64,000 bases of DNA from Gammaproteobacteria bacterium (GTDB lineage: Bacteria > Pseudomonadota > Gammaproteobacteria > Steroidobacterales > Steroidobacteraceae). Where the stretch lies: the NCBI GenBank assembly GCA_025358295.1, contig JANYJY010000074.1, positions 16,006 to 80,005 of the forward strand, given 5' to 3'. Below the pieces are notes generated by a model. It was not told the origin of the DNA. It worked only from the letters and a program-made list of their open reading frames with translations, and made no database searches. This document shows, piece after piece, positions 9,801 to 18,752 of this stretch. Position 1 is the stretch's first letter, and every line of letters starts with the position of its first letter. Made by a program: the position numbers and the translations under genes.

Positions 9801-10835
9801 CAGCTGCGGCTTGAGCCCGGCGATCCTCAATCCCGTCACCAGCGCATGCAGCGTGGCGGCCCCGGAATCGGCACGGATATCGCCGTTGAGGCCCGCAAAT
9901 TCCGATCCGCCTGGCACGCGCAGTTGATCTATCTCGATGCGAGCATCGGCGCGCGGCGCATTTAAGGTGCCATGCCATCGTCCATGCACACTCGCACGTT
10001 GCCAAGCCAGGTCCGGTCGCGGCGTTATGGCGGGTGAATCGATCGAAAATTCCAGATCGGCGGATTCGACGCTCAAGTTGAGGCTGCCCTGGACACGACC
10101 GCGGAAGGAACCGGCATCCACCGACACGTCGAGCTGCTCCGCCGCATGCAGTCCGTTCAAACTCGCCGTTATCACCAAGGCTCCAAGGCCGGGCAGATGA
10201 ACAATATTCTCCAACGGCCCGCCGGCGGGCTCGTGCAGGGCCAAGACAGCGTCCATTCGCTTCGGATCGAAACGCAAATGCAGCGTGTACTCGCCGTCGC
10301 CGTCGATGCGATGGGCATTCGCGTCGATGATCATGTCCTCGACGGTGCGCAAATGCGCGTTGCCGCTCAACACCAACGATGCGGGGGCGCCGGCAAGCTC
10401 GGGGCCGAGCTTCAACAGATCCACCGTCAAATTCGCAACATCGATTCGCGGTATGGAGACGGGGCCGGTGCGATGCGCCACGGGGGCCGACTCGGGAAGG
10501 CGCGCCATGTCCACGCTGGCCGCATGCGCGGCGTCAATCTGAATCCGCCGTGCCAGGAAAGCCAGAGGCGACCAACGGACGGAGACCTTCTCAGCGCTGA
10601 GCCATACGCCGCGATGATCCGACAGTCGTAGATGAGCGACGGTCAAATCCTGAGGAAAAGTGCCGTTCAGGCCCGACAGCGAGACGACGCCGGACGTCAA
10701 CCGAAACGTCAGCCTTTCGAGCATCGTGCGGCCCGAGTCGGTGTTGCCTGCGATCATCAGAGCGCCGCCGGCCAGCAATATCGTCAGCAGGAGAACTGCC
10801 GCCGACCATGCGGAGATTCTCAGCGCCCGGCGCAT
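6852..10835 (-). CDS. tamB: translocation and assembly module inner-membrane component TamB
   Basis: Very long (1327 residues) AsmA/YhdP-like protein: one N-terminal membrane helix (about residues 7-28), then a long repetitive beta-rich groove and the conserved C-terminal DUF490 region (DEIMARLLFGTP ... LDRLTVG ... GRYISKRVYVEAKQ). TamB spans the periplasm and, with TamA, supports outer-membrane protein insertion and phospholipid transport. Its ATG shares one base with the tamA stop (TGATG), so the two genes are translationally coupled. Confidence 0.93.
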   Translation of the reverse strand: MRRALRISAWSAAVLLLTILLAGGALMIAGNTDSGRTMLERLTFRLTSGVVSLSGLNGTFPQDLTVAHLRLSDHRGVWLSAEKVSVRWSPLAFLARRIQIDAAHAASVDMARLPESAPVAHRTGPVSIPRIDVANLTVDLLKLGPELAGAPASLVLSGNAHLRTVEDMIIDANAHRIDGDGEYTLHLRFDPKRMDAVLALHEPAGGPLENIVHLPGLGALVITASLNGLHAAEQLDVSVDAGSFRGRVQGSLNLSVESADLEFSIDSPAITPRPDLAWQRASVHGRWHGTLNAPRADARIEIDQLRVPGGSEFAGLNGDIRADSGAATLHALVTGLRIAGLKPQLLENSPVTIDASMRLDVLARPLDLAAAHRLVSVKAATSVTALVHGNPSVNLQVSVPDTAPFGALVGQKIPGSALIKAQVDVGGAATRLSLDANAVLDRSSEVWSAMVGRNVSLQLKGSVTDEALALDSLKFTGRALILSAAGNVTRVPLGSPRQKVPNMSGRWDLAIEDLTAVSPDLLGTLRASGALAGPITAFDGKAQLVSTLSVRDTPAGTITAAISMRDLPSSPSGTVVAHGTLDESPIDVDIAVEQSRAGAIRALIHRAEWKSVHVGGDISIAPAAAQSRGELSIRIGQLEDFRDLLGADVAGGLAGNVEFHSDKGRTRAKLEVDAQDLKVGGLAGSAQLRAEGVTDALGFKLDLHVPDLRGAKADVSAGGSINVGARKIALASAVANYQKQEIRLLSPAQITLGDEVLVDVLTIGAQSAVFQLKGRISPSLDLHASLRRLQPALVNVFVPGLLASGTIEARADLQGTLAAPQGQVRFTATDIRLGDDSALGLPSLESQVTAQLHGDTADIDASLSAGSGSKLSVTGRAPLSADGALDLKINGNLDVGMINPVLEARGQHASGQLDVDAKVAGSVAVPDIEGAVNLTKGSIHDYARGIGLSDITAVIVGREGSLEIKSFSASAAPGTVTMTGAIGVLKPGVPVDLKLTARNAQPIVSKLVTANVDADIHIGGTARERIDIAGSIHSNRTLIGIPNSLPPNVAVLDVRRRGKGAAVVPDKQLVVGLDLTVQAPQEILVQGRGLDAEMAGELHLGGTTDALTVAGGFDLQRGSFTLSSHKLNFTAGRVSFNGAGLKNRIDPTLDFTAETTLADTTATLRISGLADAPKFEFTSNPSLPQDEIMARLLFGTPGSQLSGLQWAQIGAALATLTGVTGDGSLNPLVKLQKSLGLDRLTVGAATNTIGGTENSGARVEAGRYISKRVYVEAKQSTTGTSQFEADVDLTKHLKLQTRIGNGTASASGTTPENDPGNSIGLSYQIEY

Positions 10836-12685
10836 CAGAATGCCTGCCCCAGTCCGATATAGAATTCGAAACTGTCGTCGCCCTGACGGCGATGAACGGG
10901 TATGGCGACATCCAGCCGGATCGGACCGATGGGCGTGTAGTAGCGGAGACCCGCTCCCACGCCCACCCGAAATTCGTTGGAATCGCTCTTATGAAGGCTG
11001 CTGCTGACCTGGCCTGCGTCTGCGAAAAAGGCGGCGCCGAAATTCGTCAGAAACCTTTGCCGCAATTCCAGGCTGCCCACCTCGATCGCCGTGCCTCCGA
11101 TCGGTCCCGACCGGTCGGGGAATTGCGGTCCCACCGACTGATATTTGTATCCGCGGATGGTGCCGCTGCCGCCGCCATAGAAGCGTTGATCCGGCGGCAG
11201 ACTAGTTTCTCCTGCCCCCTTGGCGAGCCCAACCAACGCGCGGCCCGCGAGCACCGTTCGGCCTGGCCCCGTCGCCAGCAGTTCATTCAAGTCGAAATAG
11301 GTGGACGCTCTGATCTGGCTGATGAGGAAAGTGGCGTTCGGATGGCCGATAGCCAGCGTAGGCGTCAAGCTCAAGGCGGCACGAATGCCGTGACGCGGAT
11401 CCTCGAGCGGATTGGGCAAATTCGTAGAGTCATAGGCAATGCCCACGGGCATTGCCAGCAAGATGTAGAACAGCGTCTCGTTGTCTTGAATGATCTGCTC
11501 ATCGATGACGGAGCTTCCGACGCTGGCGCTCCAAACAGCGGAAATTTTGCGCGTAATAGTGGCACTGGCCGACTTCGCGGTTTGATCGTAGGCCTGCAAT
11601 GACTGCTTGAGTGCGGTGACGGCAAATTGCAACGACTGGTCGCGGTGGCCGACGTCTGGCGTGAGATATTTCACACTGGTGTCGTAGCCCACGCCCGTGG
11701 TATCGCTGCCACCGACGTTGATCACGGACGCGGCAACGCTCAATTGCTGTGCACCGCCGAATACATTGCGATCGGTCCAAGTCACACCGCCGCTGCCGCC
11801 GAGGTCGCTCGAAAGCGCGGCAGTGACGGCGATGGCATGACCCAGCCGTTCGCGGATCTTGAAGGTGATGGGCACGCCTCCGGTTTCATCGACCGTGGTG
11901 CCGATCTGCAAACTGACCTGACTGAACACTCCCAACGCCAGCAGGTCATTGCGCGCCCGCTCGATGAGGAACGGGCGGTATGGGTCGCCCGTATGAAGCG
12001 TAAGCCTTTTGCGCAACAAAGACTCATGCACGCGCTTCAGGCCCTCGACGTGAATTGCGCCGACATTGACCTTTGGCCCCGTCACCACGTGAAAGCGAAC
12101 ATCGAGCACGGGCTCATCCGCGGACTCGAATGCAACAGGCGTGTCCACTTTCGCAAATGCATAGCCCTGTTCCTGCAAAGTGCTCAGCAGGCGCGCGCCG
12201 CCCGCCAGCACCATATCCGCAACAGCCGGCTGACCCGTCGTCAGCCCGAGCGAGGCGCGCAGCGCATCCGCCATTTCACCGTCAATGTCGATCCGGCCCA
12301 AATGGTAGAGCGGTCCCAATCTAAAGCTGATCGACACTTGCGCGTCGTCGCCCGCCGGCAGCGCGGTCAATATATCGCCCAGGCTCGGATTGCTGACCAA
12401 CATGCCGTTGATTTTGATCACCACGGTGCTCTGGTAGTAACCAAAGCTCTCGATCGCGGTCTTGAGCCGGTCGATGTCGCTGCGGCCGCGCGCGATCAAT
12501 CCGAACGGACTGACGGGCGCGGCGCCCCGCAGAAGGAGTAGGTCCGAGGTGGCCTTGATGGTCGCATCCATGTCGCGGTCTCCGACCGATGCGATATCGA
12601 CCCGGTACGGCTGCGGATCCGCTGCATGAGCGATGGAGCTGAACGCCGCAACAGCGAATATTAAGGCAAATACGAATTGGGTCAT
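10835..12685 (-). CDS. tamA: outer-membrane translocation and assembly protein TamA
   Basis: Omp85-family protein. A Sec signal peptide (MTQFVFALIFAVAAFSSIAHA) is followed by POTRA domains (for example GAIHVEGLKRVHESLLRKRL) and a C-terminal 16-strand barrel with the family motifs RFYGGGSGTIRGY and VGAGLRYYTPIGPIRLDVA. ATG 12685 is chosen because it starts exactly at the signal peptide; the longer reading frame needs a TTG start and would put 11 extra residues before it. Partner of the adjacent tamB. Confidence 0.92.
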   Translation of the reverse strand: MTQFVFALIFAVAAFSSIAHAADPQPYRVDIASVGDRDMDATIKATSDLLLLRGAAPVSPFGLIARGRSDIDRLKTAIESFGYYQSTVVIKINGMLVSNPSLGDILTALPAGDDAQVSISFRLGPLYHLGRIDIDGEMADALRASLGLTTGQPAVADMVLAGGARLLSTLQEQGYAFAKVDTPVAFESADEPVLDVRFHVVTGPKVNVGAIHVEGLKRVHESLLRKRLTLHTGDPYRPFLIERARNDLLALGVFSQVSLQIGTTVDETGGVPITFKIRERLGHAIAVTAALSSDLGGSGGVTWTDRNVFGGAQQLSVAASVINVGGSDTTGVGYDTSVKYLTPDVGHRDQSLQFAVTALKQSLQAYDQTAKSASATITRKISAVWSASVGSSVIDEQIIQDNETLFYILLAMPVGIAYDSTNLPNPLEDPRHGIRAALSLTPTLAIGHPNATFLISQIRASTYFDLNELLATGPGRTVLAGRALVGLAKGAGETSLPPDQRFYGGGSGTIRGYKYQSVGPQFPDRSGPIGGTAIEVGSLELRQRFLTNFGAAFFADAGQVSSSLHKSDSNEFRVGVGAGLRYYTPIGPIRLDVAIPVHRRQGDDSFEFYIGLGQAF

Positions 12686-12725
12686 TCGTTGCCAAGGATA
12701 CACCGATGCGCGCCCCAATTCGGCG

Positions 12726-12753
12726 GCGCCCGCAGCCTCGATTCTGCGGGCGC
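12726..12753. other. 10-bp perfect stem-loop between divergent genes
   Basis: GCGCCCGCAG and CTGCGGGCGC flank an 8-base loop. It lies between the divergent starts of tamA and the CBS gene, so it cannot terminate either. It may sit in a 5' leader or be a protein-binding dyad. Confidence 0.55.
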
Positions 12754-12834
12754 GACCAGGCCGTGACGGGGCCTAAGTTCCCACCGTTCGACTAGGCTAT
12801 GATCGGGCACACCTTTGCAGCAATAGGCGTGTTT

Positions 12835-13242
12835 ATGACTTTGAGCGATATCATGACCGTGCGGATCGTCTCCGTCGAAATGGACGACAGGCTGGAGGCC
12901 GTCAAGGAGATCTTCGACACCATGCACTTTCACCACTTGCTGGTGCTGGACGAGCATAAGAAACTCTGCGGCGTGATCTCCGACAGGGATCTGTTCCGGG
13001 CCTTGAGTCCCTATGTCGGGAGTGCCGCAGAAACTGCTCGCGATCTTGCCACGCTCAATAAACGCGTTCATCAAATCATGAACAAGGCGCCGATCACTTT
13101 GCGCCCGCATTCAACAATCGTCGATGGCGCCAAGTTGCTTCTGGCGAATCGCATCTCGTGCATTCCGGTGGTCGATGACGATTTCAAGCCGGTAGGCATC
13201 GTCAGTTGGCGCGACCTCATTAAATCCATGGTGCCCGGCTGA
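12835..13242 (+). CDS. tandem CBS-domain protein
   Basis: Small cytosolic protein of 135 residues made of two CBS domains (LSDIMTVRIVSVEMDD ... GVISDRDLFRAL and VHQIMNKAPITLRPHS ... GIVSWRDLIKSM). CBS pairs bind adenine nucleotides and usually act as energy-status sensors or regulatory subunits; the partner is not evident. ATG 12835 is preferred over the ATG 36 bases upstream because free-standing CBS proteins normally begin a few residues before the first IM motif. It is transcribed away from tamA. Confidence 0.87.
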   Translation: MTLSDIMTVRIVSVEMDDRLEAVKEIFDTMHFHHLLVLDEHKKLCGVISDRDLFRALSPYVGSAAETARDLATLNKRVHQIMNKAPITLRPHSTIVDGAKLLLANRISCIPVVDDDFKPVGIVSWRDLIKSMVPG

Positions 13243-13278
13243 TTTGAAAACTTTATGGCCACCCCCCTGTCTAACTTA

Positions 13279-13294
13279 GTTACCGATCGGTAAC
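13279..13294. promoter_or_regulatory. 16-bp perfect palindrome, probable TetR operator
   Basis: GTTACCGATCGGTAAC ends 24 bases before the TetR-family start codon. Size and position fit an autoregulatory TetR operator. Binding itself is inference. Confidence 0.65.
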
Positions 13295-13318
13295 ATATTA
13301 GAAATCAATGAGTTGGGC

Positions 13319-13975
13319 ATGACAAGCGATAAATCAGTTACGGCCGGCGGCGAACCCGAGGCCGCACATTGTTCTGCGGCGCCGGCCGCCAAGACCCGGG
13401 TACGCGACCGCATTTTCGAGACGGCCTGCGATCTGTTTTATCGCCACGGTATTCGCGGCGTGGGCGTGGACACGATCGCGGCGGCAGCCGGCTCCAACAA
13501 AATGAGCTTCTATCGCAGCTTCACCTCCAAGGACGCACTGGTCGCCGAATATCTTCATGAAAAGGAGCGCGAATATTGGGCCTGGTGGGATGCCATTGTC
13601 ACCCGATATCCTTTAGATCCACGACGCCAGGTCGAGGCGTTGTTCGAGGCGCAATTGGAAATCGCGCTGTCCAGCCGCTGCCGCGGTTGCGCGCTTGGCA
13701 ACGCAGCAGCCGAAATATCGGATGACGAGGACGAATTGAGCACTCTTGTGCGCGCGTACAAGGTCAAAGTGCGTGAACGGCTGCACGCCATGGCGCAGGC
13801 CATGGGAGCACGCGACGCCGAGACTCTTGGCGATTCTCTGATGCTGCTGTTGGATGGCGGCTATTTCACACGCCTGATCTTCCCTCTCGGCAGCGGCCCG
13901 ATTTCTGCGGCGCTGGCCGCGGTGCGCTCGCTCATCGACGTTCACTGTACCCGCCGATCTATTAACGGAACTTAA
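13319..13975 (+). CDS. TetR/AcrR-family transcriptional regulator
   Basis: TetR-type repressor of 218 residues. The N-terminal helix-turn-helix is RDRIFETACDLFYRHGIRGVGVDTIAAAAGSNKMSFYRSF; the C-terminal ligand domain contains CRGCALGNAAAEI, typical of the group with a CxxC-like stretch before the last helices. The ligand is unknown. No efflux pump or enzyme gene is adjacent; the next gene, a response regulator, starts 112 bases later in the same direction. It is probably autoregulated by the palindrome just upstream. Confidence 0.9.
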   Translation: MTSDKSVTAGGEPEAAHCSAAPAAKTRVRDRIFETACDLFYRHGIRGVGVDTIAAAAGSNKMSFYRSFTSKDALVAEYLHEKEREYWAWWDAIVTRYPLDPRRQVEALFEAQLEIALSSRCRGCALGNAAAEISDDEDELSTLVRAYKVKVRERLHAMAQAMGARDAETLGDSLMLLLDGGYFTRLIFPLGSGPISAALAAVRSLIDVHCTRRSINGT

Positions 13976-14087
13976 CGATCCGGCCACCGCTGTTTAATGG
14001 CCGCGGGCCGAGGGTGTGACGCATGAAATGGCAACGATTTGCGCGCGCAACCCGCTCGAGACTGCGCCAACCCCTGGAGGGCGGCGT

Positions 14088-14768
14088 ATGAAGATTCTGC
14101 TCGTGGAAGACAACGAGCGGGTCACTCAATTTGTCGTCAAGGGACTGCAGGAAGCCGGTCATACCACCGATCACGCGGCGAACGGCCGCGACGGTATGTT
14201 TCTCGCCGCTGCGGAGCCCTACGACGTCATCATCATGGACCGGATGCTGCCCGGCGACGTCGACGGACTGGCCATCATCGAGGTGCTGCGCAAGACCGGC
14301 AAGCGCACGCCCATTCTCATTTTGAGCGCGCTCTCCGAGGTCGACGACCGCATCCGCGGCCTGCGCAGCGGGGGCGACGATTATTTGACCAAGCCATTTG
14401 CGTTTGGCGAACTGCTGGCGCGCCTCGACGCGCTGCACCGCCGCGCCCAGGGCGTCAACACGGAGTCGCCGCTCACCGTCGGCGACTTGCATATGGATCC
14501 GCTGACACGCAAGGTGACCCGCGGCGCCAGGCCAATCACTCTGCAGCCGCGCGAATTTAAGCTGCTCGAATACCTGATGCGCCACGCGGGCCAGGTTGTG
14601 ACGCGAACCATGCTGTTGGAAAACGTTTGGGACTATCACTTCGATCCTCAGACCAATGTCGTCGATGTGCATATCAGCAAACTACGGCAGAAAATCGATG
14701 TCGAATTCGAGCGGCCGCTGCTGCGCACCGTTCGCAATGCCGGCTACATGGTGAGCGCCGATGACTAG
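14088..14768 (+). CDS. OmpR-family response regulator
   Basis: Two-component regulator of 226 residues. The receiver domain begins MKILLVEDNE, with the phospho-acceptor Asp in VIIMDRMLPGD, the Thr/Ser switch in LILSALSE and the Lys in LTKPFAFGELL. The C-terminal winged helix (LQPREFKLLEYLMRHAGQVVTRTMLLENVWDY) is of the OmpR/PhoB type. ATG 14088 follows a GGAGG sequence with good spacing; earlier in-frame starts have no receiver homology. Its last 8 bases overlap the cognate kinase gene. Confidence 0.93.
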   Translation: MKILLVEDNERVTQFVVKGLQEAGHTTDHAANGRDGMFLAAAEPYDVIIMDRMLPGDVDGLAIIEVLRKTGKRTPILILSALSEVDDRIRGLRSGGDDYLTKPFAFGELLARLDALHRRAQGVNTESPLTVGDLHMDPLTRKVTRGARPITLQPREFKLLEYLMRHAGQVVTRTMLLENVWDYHFDPQTNVVDVHISKLRQKIDVEFERPLLRTVRNAGYMVSADD

Positions 14769-16173
14769 CATGATGCGCTCATCGGCCGTATCCCTCGCGC
14801 TCGGTTATGTGGCACTGGGAATTGCCGCTCTGGTGCTGTTCGCAGCGCCCCTCTGGTACGCGTGGCAGGTGACGATCCAAGAGGGCCGAGCGGAGATTCT
14901 GCAAGCCGACGCGCAGCGACTGACGGACGTCTATCGCCGCGACGGAGCCGACGGCCTGAAAGCCTTTATCGACGCACGCGTGGGCATGCAAATCGCCGGC
15001 GAAAGGCTACTGTTGCTGACCGATGCCTCGATGCATCCGCTCGCGGGCAATCTGTCGATTTGGCCGTCGACCGTGCCCGCCGTCCCCGGCAACTACAGGA
15101 TCCGGTTCGACCTCACGGACAAGGGTTCGGCTTTGGTGCATGTCGCGATGGTAGGCCACTACTACCTGCTGGTGGGCAGATACAACACGATATTTGCGCC
15201 GCTGGAGACACGCTTCTGGTACGGATTGGCTGCCGCGATCGCAGTGCTGACCCTCGCCGGGCTGATGGTCGGGCTCATCACCCGCCGCGCGCTGATGTCG
15301 CGGGTTTACAGCATCCGCCAGACCGTATCGGCCATCATGCACGGCGATTTGCAGCACCGCCTGCCGACGCAACGGAACGACGACGAACTCAACACCTTGA
15401 CTTGCACCATCAATGGAATGCTCGAGCAGATCGAGCTGCTGGTGCATGGTGTACGTAATGTCTCCAATGCCATCGCCCACGATTTGCGTACCCCGCTGGC
15501 CGAACTGCGCTCGCGCCTCGAGGAACTGGCGCTCATTCGCCCGCCTGCCGAACAAGCGTATGCGGAGATCGATGGCGCCGTTGCAGACGTCGACCGTGTT
15601 ATCCGGATATTCGATGCGCTGCTGCGGCTGGCGGAAATCGATGCGGGCATGCGCCGATCCGGCTTTATTCCGCTCGACGCGGCCGACCTGGCCGCAAACG
15701 CGGTGGAATTCTACGCTCCGGCCGCAGAACTGAAGAACATCGCTCTAGTATCCCGGTCGGACGGTGTTGCCGTGGTTCTGGGCGACCCGGTGCTGCTTGC
15801 CCAGGCGTTGAGCAATTTGATCGACAATGCCCTGAAATACGCGCCAGAGCACGGCGCCATCGAGGTCGTCGTGCGCAAACTCGCCGACGCTACCGTGGAA
15901 ATTTCAGTGGCGGACGATGGCCCCGGAATCGCCGATTCGGAAAAAGCCAAGGTCGTGGAACGATTTTATCGGGGCGATGCAAGCCGCGGCACTCCGGGTG
16001 CGGGACTTGGACTTAGCCTCGTGCACGCTGTGGCCAAGTTGCATGGCAGCACACTGCTGCTGTCCGACCGCCACCCGGGCCTGATTGCCTCGGTGACTTT
16101 AGCGCTGCATGCAACGTATTCCGCAACCATTACGACGCCAACCGTCCTCATGCCCGAACCGCGAGCGTTCTAG
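14761..16173 (+). CDS. sensor histidine kinase (OmpR-class partner)
   Basis: Membrane histidine kinase of 470 residues: TM helix 1 at about 10-35, a short periplasmic domain, TM helix 2 near 155-180, a HAMP linker, the H-box (AIAHDLRTPLAELRSRL), the N-box (NLIDNALKYAPE) and the G boxes (DDGPGIADSEKAKVVERF, GAGLGLSLV). The signal is unknown. Its start overlaps the response-regulator stop, so the pair is one operon. Its TAG shares CTAG with the convergent CapA-like gene. Confidence 0.92.
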   Translation: MTSMMRSSAVSLALGYVALGIAALVLFAAPLWYAWQVTIQEGRAEILQADAQRLTDVYRRDGADGLKAFIDARVGMQIAGERLLLLTDASMHPLAGNLSIWPSTVPAVPGNYRIRFDLTDKGSALVHVAMVGHYYLLVGRYNTIFAPLETRFWYGLAAAIAVLTLAGLMVGLITRRALMSRVYSIRQTVSAIMHGDLQHRLPTQRNDDELNTLTCTINGMLEQIELLVHGVRNVSNAIAHDLRTPLAELRSRLEELALIRPPAEQAYAEIDGAVADVDRVIRIFDALLRLAEIDAGMRRSGFIPLDAADLAANAVEFYAPAAELKNIALVSRSDGVAVVLGDPVLLAQALSNLIDNALKYAPEHGAIEVVVRKLADATVEISVADDGPGIADSEKAKVVERFYRGDASRGTPGAGLGLSLVHAVAKLHGSTLLLSDRHPGLIASVTLALHATYSATITTPTVLMPEPRAF

Positions 16174-17702
16174 TGACCGGCCGCGGCCGGCCGCAGCACG
16201 GCGACGTTATTCTCGACCGAGGGATCAAGCAACGGCAGCCCGAACTGCTTGGTTGCATCCGTGACCTGGCCGAAAATCGCGGCAGCCACTCGAGGATCCT
16301 TGACCAGGCGCGGTATTCCGCTCAACGGCAAACGTTCGCCATAGCCATCCTCGATGGGATACAGCCGCAGTTCGGCCAGTTGGTTATTCTCGAAGCGGCT
16401 GACGGCAATCACGCTCCGGAACGTAAAATCATGCGCAAATGAGTCGTGATTGAGCGGCGCAGTCAAATCGTAATCCGTCGCCTTGATGGGGTCTGCCCAT
16501 GCAGCCGACAGCAGCGCTCGATTGCCCTGGAACAGATCGTGAGGCAGCGGGTCCTGTACGTCGCTCCAATAAAAATTTCCAAGCCCGTAGAATACGGGTC
16601 GCACACCGCGTACCGGCGAGCGATACAGTTCGATCGCGCCGAGATTGTGGTTGCCGGTTGTGACGAACATATCCGCGCCGGAATCTATGGCCTCGTGCGC
16701 CAGGCGCTTCAAGAAGTCTGCCGCGCCGCGCGGCTGATCCGCATCGTCGCATCCCTTGCTGCACTCGTGAGAATGGATCGAGACAATGACGAAGTCCGAA
16801 TTTTCACGCGCCGAACGGACATTCTTCAGGATCTCGGCCAGGTCCTCCGGATCCATCGCGTACTCATACTCAAAGCCGGTGCCGCGGCGATATTTCACGT
16901 CGAACAACTCAAGGGTCTCGGGCGTGCCCTTGCAGTGATGCCCATGGACCACGCAGTCCGTCTGCGCCAACGTCTTCATGGCGGCATCCGGCACGACCAC
17001 GGTGCGCATCACGTGGAGTGCGTTCAAACCGGGCCGTCCCGGCGCTGCGCCCTCGTGCGGCAGGGCTTCCGTGGTCGGACGAAACGTTGAGGCAATCGAC
17101 ACCAATGCCACCCGGGCCCGGGACGCTTCGAGAAATTGGGGCGACCGCGCCAGGCCACGGTCCTCGCCTATGCCGGCATGAACGAGCCCGGCCTCATCTA
17201 GCAGCCGGCTCGTCTCCCGCATGCCCTCCAAGCCCCAATCTAGCGAGTGATTGTTCGCCCGCGAGAGGATACCGAAACCCATGGCCCGCAGGTCTTTTGC
17301 CACCGACGGCAGGCTGGAGTTGGTCCAATCGCCGTCCCAGGAATAAGGCGCACCTTTGAAGGTGCGTGCATCGAAAATCGTCGTCTCAAGATTCCCGTAC
17401 AGCACGTCGCCGGCGCGCAGCACATCCAGAACGGATTTGAATGCCGGGATCCGCTCCGAATACTGGCTCAAGGGCCGCGATATGATCAGATCCCCCACCG
17501 CCCCCACGGTGAAGCCGCCAGGCACATCCGTGCGCATTTCTTGAGCTATCGGCCGCTTCGCATCGAAGCGCCTCAAGTCTTTGATCACGGGATCGGCAGG
17601 CCCATATGCGGGACCCTGCTCGGCGACCGCGAATACCGCCGGCATGATCAGCATCGCCGCAACCGCAGTCGTAGTCGTAGTCGCGCGAATTGGTACGCTC
17701 AT
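16170..17702 (-). CDS. CapA-family (PGA_cap) metallophosphatase-like protein
   Basis: Exported protein of 510 residues with the calcineurin-like CapA/PGA_cap fold: GDLIISRPL near residue 70, LYGNLET, RANNHSLDWGLEGM and TTGNHNLGAIELY are metal-ligand motifs of the family. A signal peptide (ending near VFAVAEQ) suggests the periplasm. Members take part in poly-gamma-glutamate synthesis or act as phosphoesterases, but no other capsule gene is present, so the role is open. AGGTGG lies just before ATG 17702. Confidence 0.82.
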   Translation of the reverse strand: MSVPIRATTTTTAVAAMLIMPAVFAVAEQGPAYGPADPVIKDLRRFDAKRPIAQEMRTDVPGGFTVGAVGDLIISRPLSQYSERIPAFKSVLDVLRAGDVLYGNLETTIFDARTFKGAPYSWDGDWTNSSLPSVAKDLRAMGFGILSRANNHSLDWGLEGMRETSRLLDEAGLVHAGIGEDRGLARSPQFLEASRARVALVSIASTFRPTTEALPHEGAAPGRPGLNALHVMRTVVVPDAAMKTLAQTDCVVHGHHCKGTPETLELFDVKYRRGTGFEYEYAMDPEDLAEILKNVRSARENSDFVIVSIHSHECSKGCDDADQPRGAADFLKRLAHEAIDSGADMFVTTGNHNLGAIELYRSPVRGVRPVFYGLGNFYWSDVQDPLPHDLFQGNRALLSAAWADPIKATDYDLTAPLNHDSFAHDFTFRSVIAVSRFENNQLAELRLYPIEDGYGERLPLSGIPRLVKDPRVAAAIFGQVTDATKQFGLPLLDPSVENNVAVLRPAAAGH

Positions 17703-17783
17703 CCACCACCTGTGACTTGGAAATGACAGACATGATTATTCCACAGCATTCCAAGTTGTGAGCGTCCGACGTAAGATTCGCCG

Positions 17784-18752
17784 ATGCTCATCAGCTGCGC
17801 CGCGTACCAAGACGGAAAGAAACTTGAGGATATCGAGATCGCACGGATCTCCGAGTATCTGCAACGGCCCAATTGCTTCGTGTGGGTAGCCCTGCATGAT
17901 CCTCCCGCCGCAGATCTCATCGAATTGCAGAAGACATTCGGGTTGCATGCGCTTGCCGTGGAGGATGCGCAAGCCGGCCGCCAGCGCCCGAAAATCGAGG
18001 AATACGGCGATTCCTTGTTTGCGCTATTGCAAATCGTCGAGCCGCACGAGGACGAATTTCAAGTGGGTGAATTGGCGATATTCGCCGGGCGCAACTACGT
18101 GCTATCCGTGCGAAATTTGGCGCAGAAGGGCTTTCAGGAGGTACGCGCGCGCAGCGAGCGGGAGCCGGACCTGCTTCGCCAGGGACCGGGGTACATTCTC
18201 TACGCGCTCATGGATGCGGTGGTCGATCGCTACTTTCCCATCCTTGAATTGCTCGAGGACGAACTCGACGCCGTCGAGCGCCGCATATTCGCGCCGCAAG
18301 GCGTGCCGCGCGAAAGTATCGAAGCGCTCTATGCGCTCAAACAGCGGTTGATGGTCATGAAGCACGCGGTGGCGCCGCTGCTCGAAGGTGTTTCGAATCT
18401 GTCCGGCGCCCGCGTGCCAATGTTGTGCTCGGGAATCACGGTGTATTTTCGCGACGTCTACGACCACTTATTGAGACTCAATCAAACGGCGGATTCGATT
18501 CGGGACACGGTGGCCACCGCCATTTCGGTGAATCTTTCTATGATCACTTTGCAAGAGAACGAGACCATGAAAAGGCTGGCGGCATACGCGGCGCTGCTGG
18601 CCGTTCCCACCATGATCGCAGGCATCTACGGCATGAATTTCGCGCATATGCCCGAACTGCAATGGGCTTACGGTTATCCGCTTTCCCTACTGTTCATGGC
18701 CGGAATCGACGTCTATCTGTACTTCCGTTTCAAGCAGGCGCGCTGGCTCTAG
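17784..18752 (+). CDS. corA: CorA-family magnesium/cobalt transporter
   Basis: CorA/2-TM channel of 322 residues. There is a large N-terminal cytosolic domain with a long helical stalk, then TM1 and TM2 at the C-terminus separated by the signature YGMNFAHMPELQWAYGYP, which contains the GMN ion-selectivity motif. The C-terminal FKQARWL basic tail is typical. It forms a pentameric inner-membrane channel. It diverges from the CapA-like gene with about 80 bases between starts and is followed by an AT-rich non-coding stretch. Confidence 0.93.
   Translation: MLISCAAYQDGKKLEDIEIARISEYLQRPNCFVWVALHDPPAADLIELQKTFGLHALAVEDAQAGRQRPKIEEYGDSLFALLQIVEPHEDEFQVGELAIFAGRNYVLSVRNLAQKGFQEVRARSEREPDLLRQGPGYILYALMDAVVDRYFPILELLEDELDAVERRIFAPQGVPRESIEALYALKQRLMVMKHAVAPLLEGVSNLSGARVPMLCSGITVYFRDVYDHLLRLNQTADSIRDTVATAISVNLSMITLQENETMKRLAAYAALLAVPTMIAGIYGMNFAHMPELQWAYGYPLSLLFMAGIDVYLYFRFKQARWL

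Noticed and set aside
11627..12541. 304-codon open frame opposite tamA.
   Set aside because: Shadow of tamA; composition is Arg/His/Ala-rich as expected from reverse codons.
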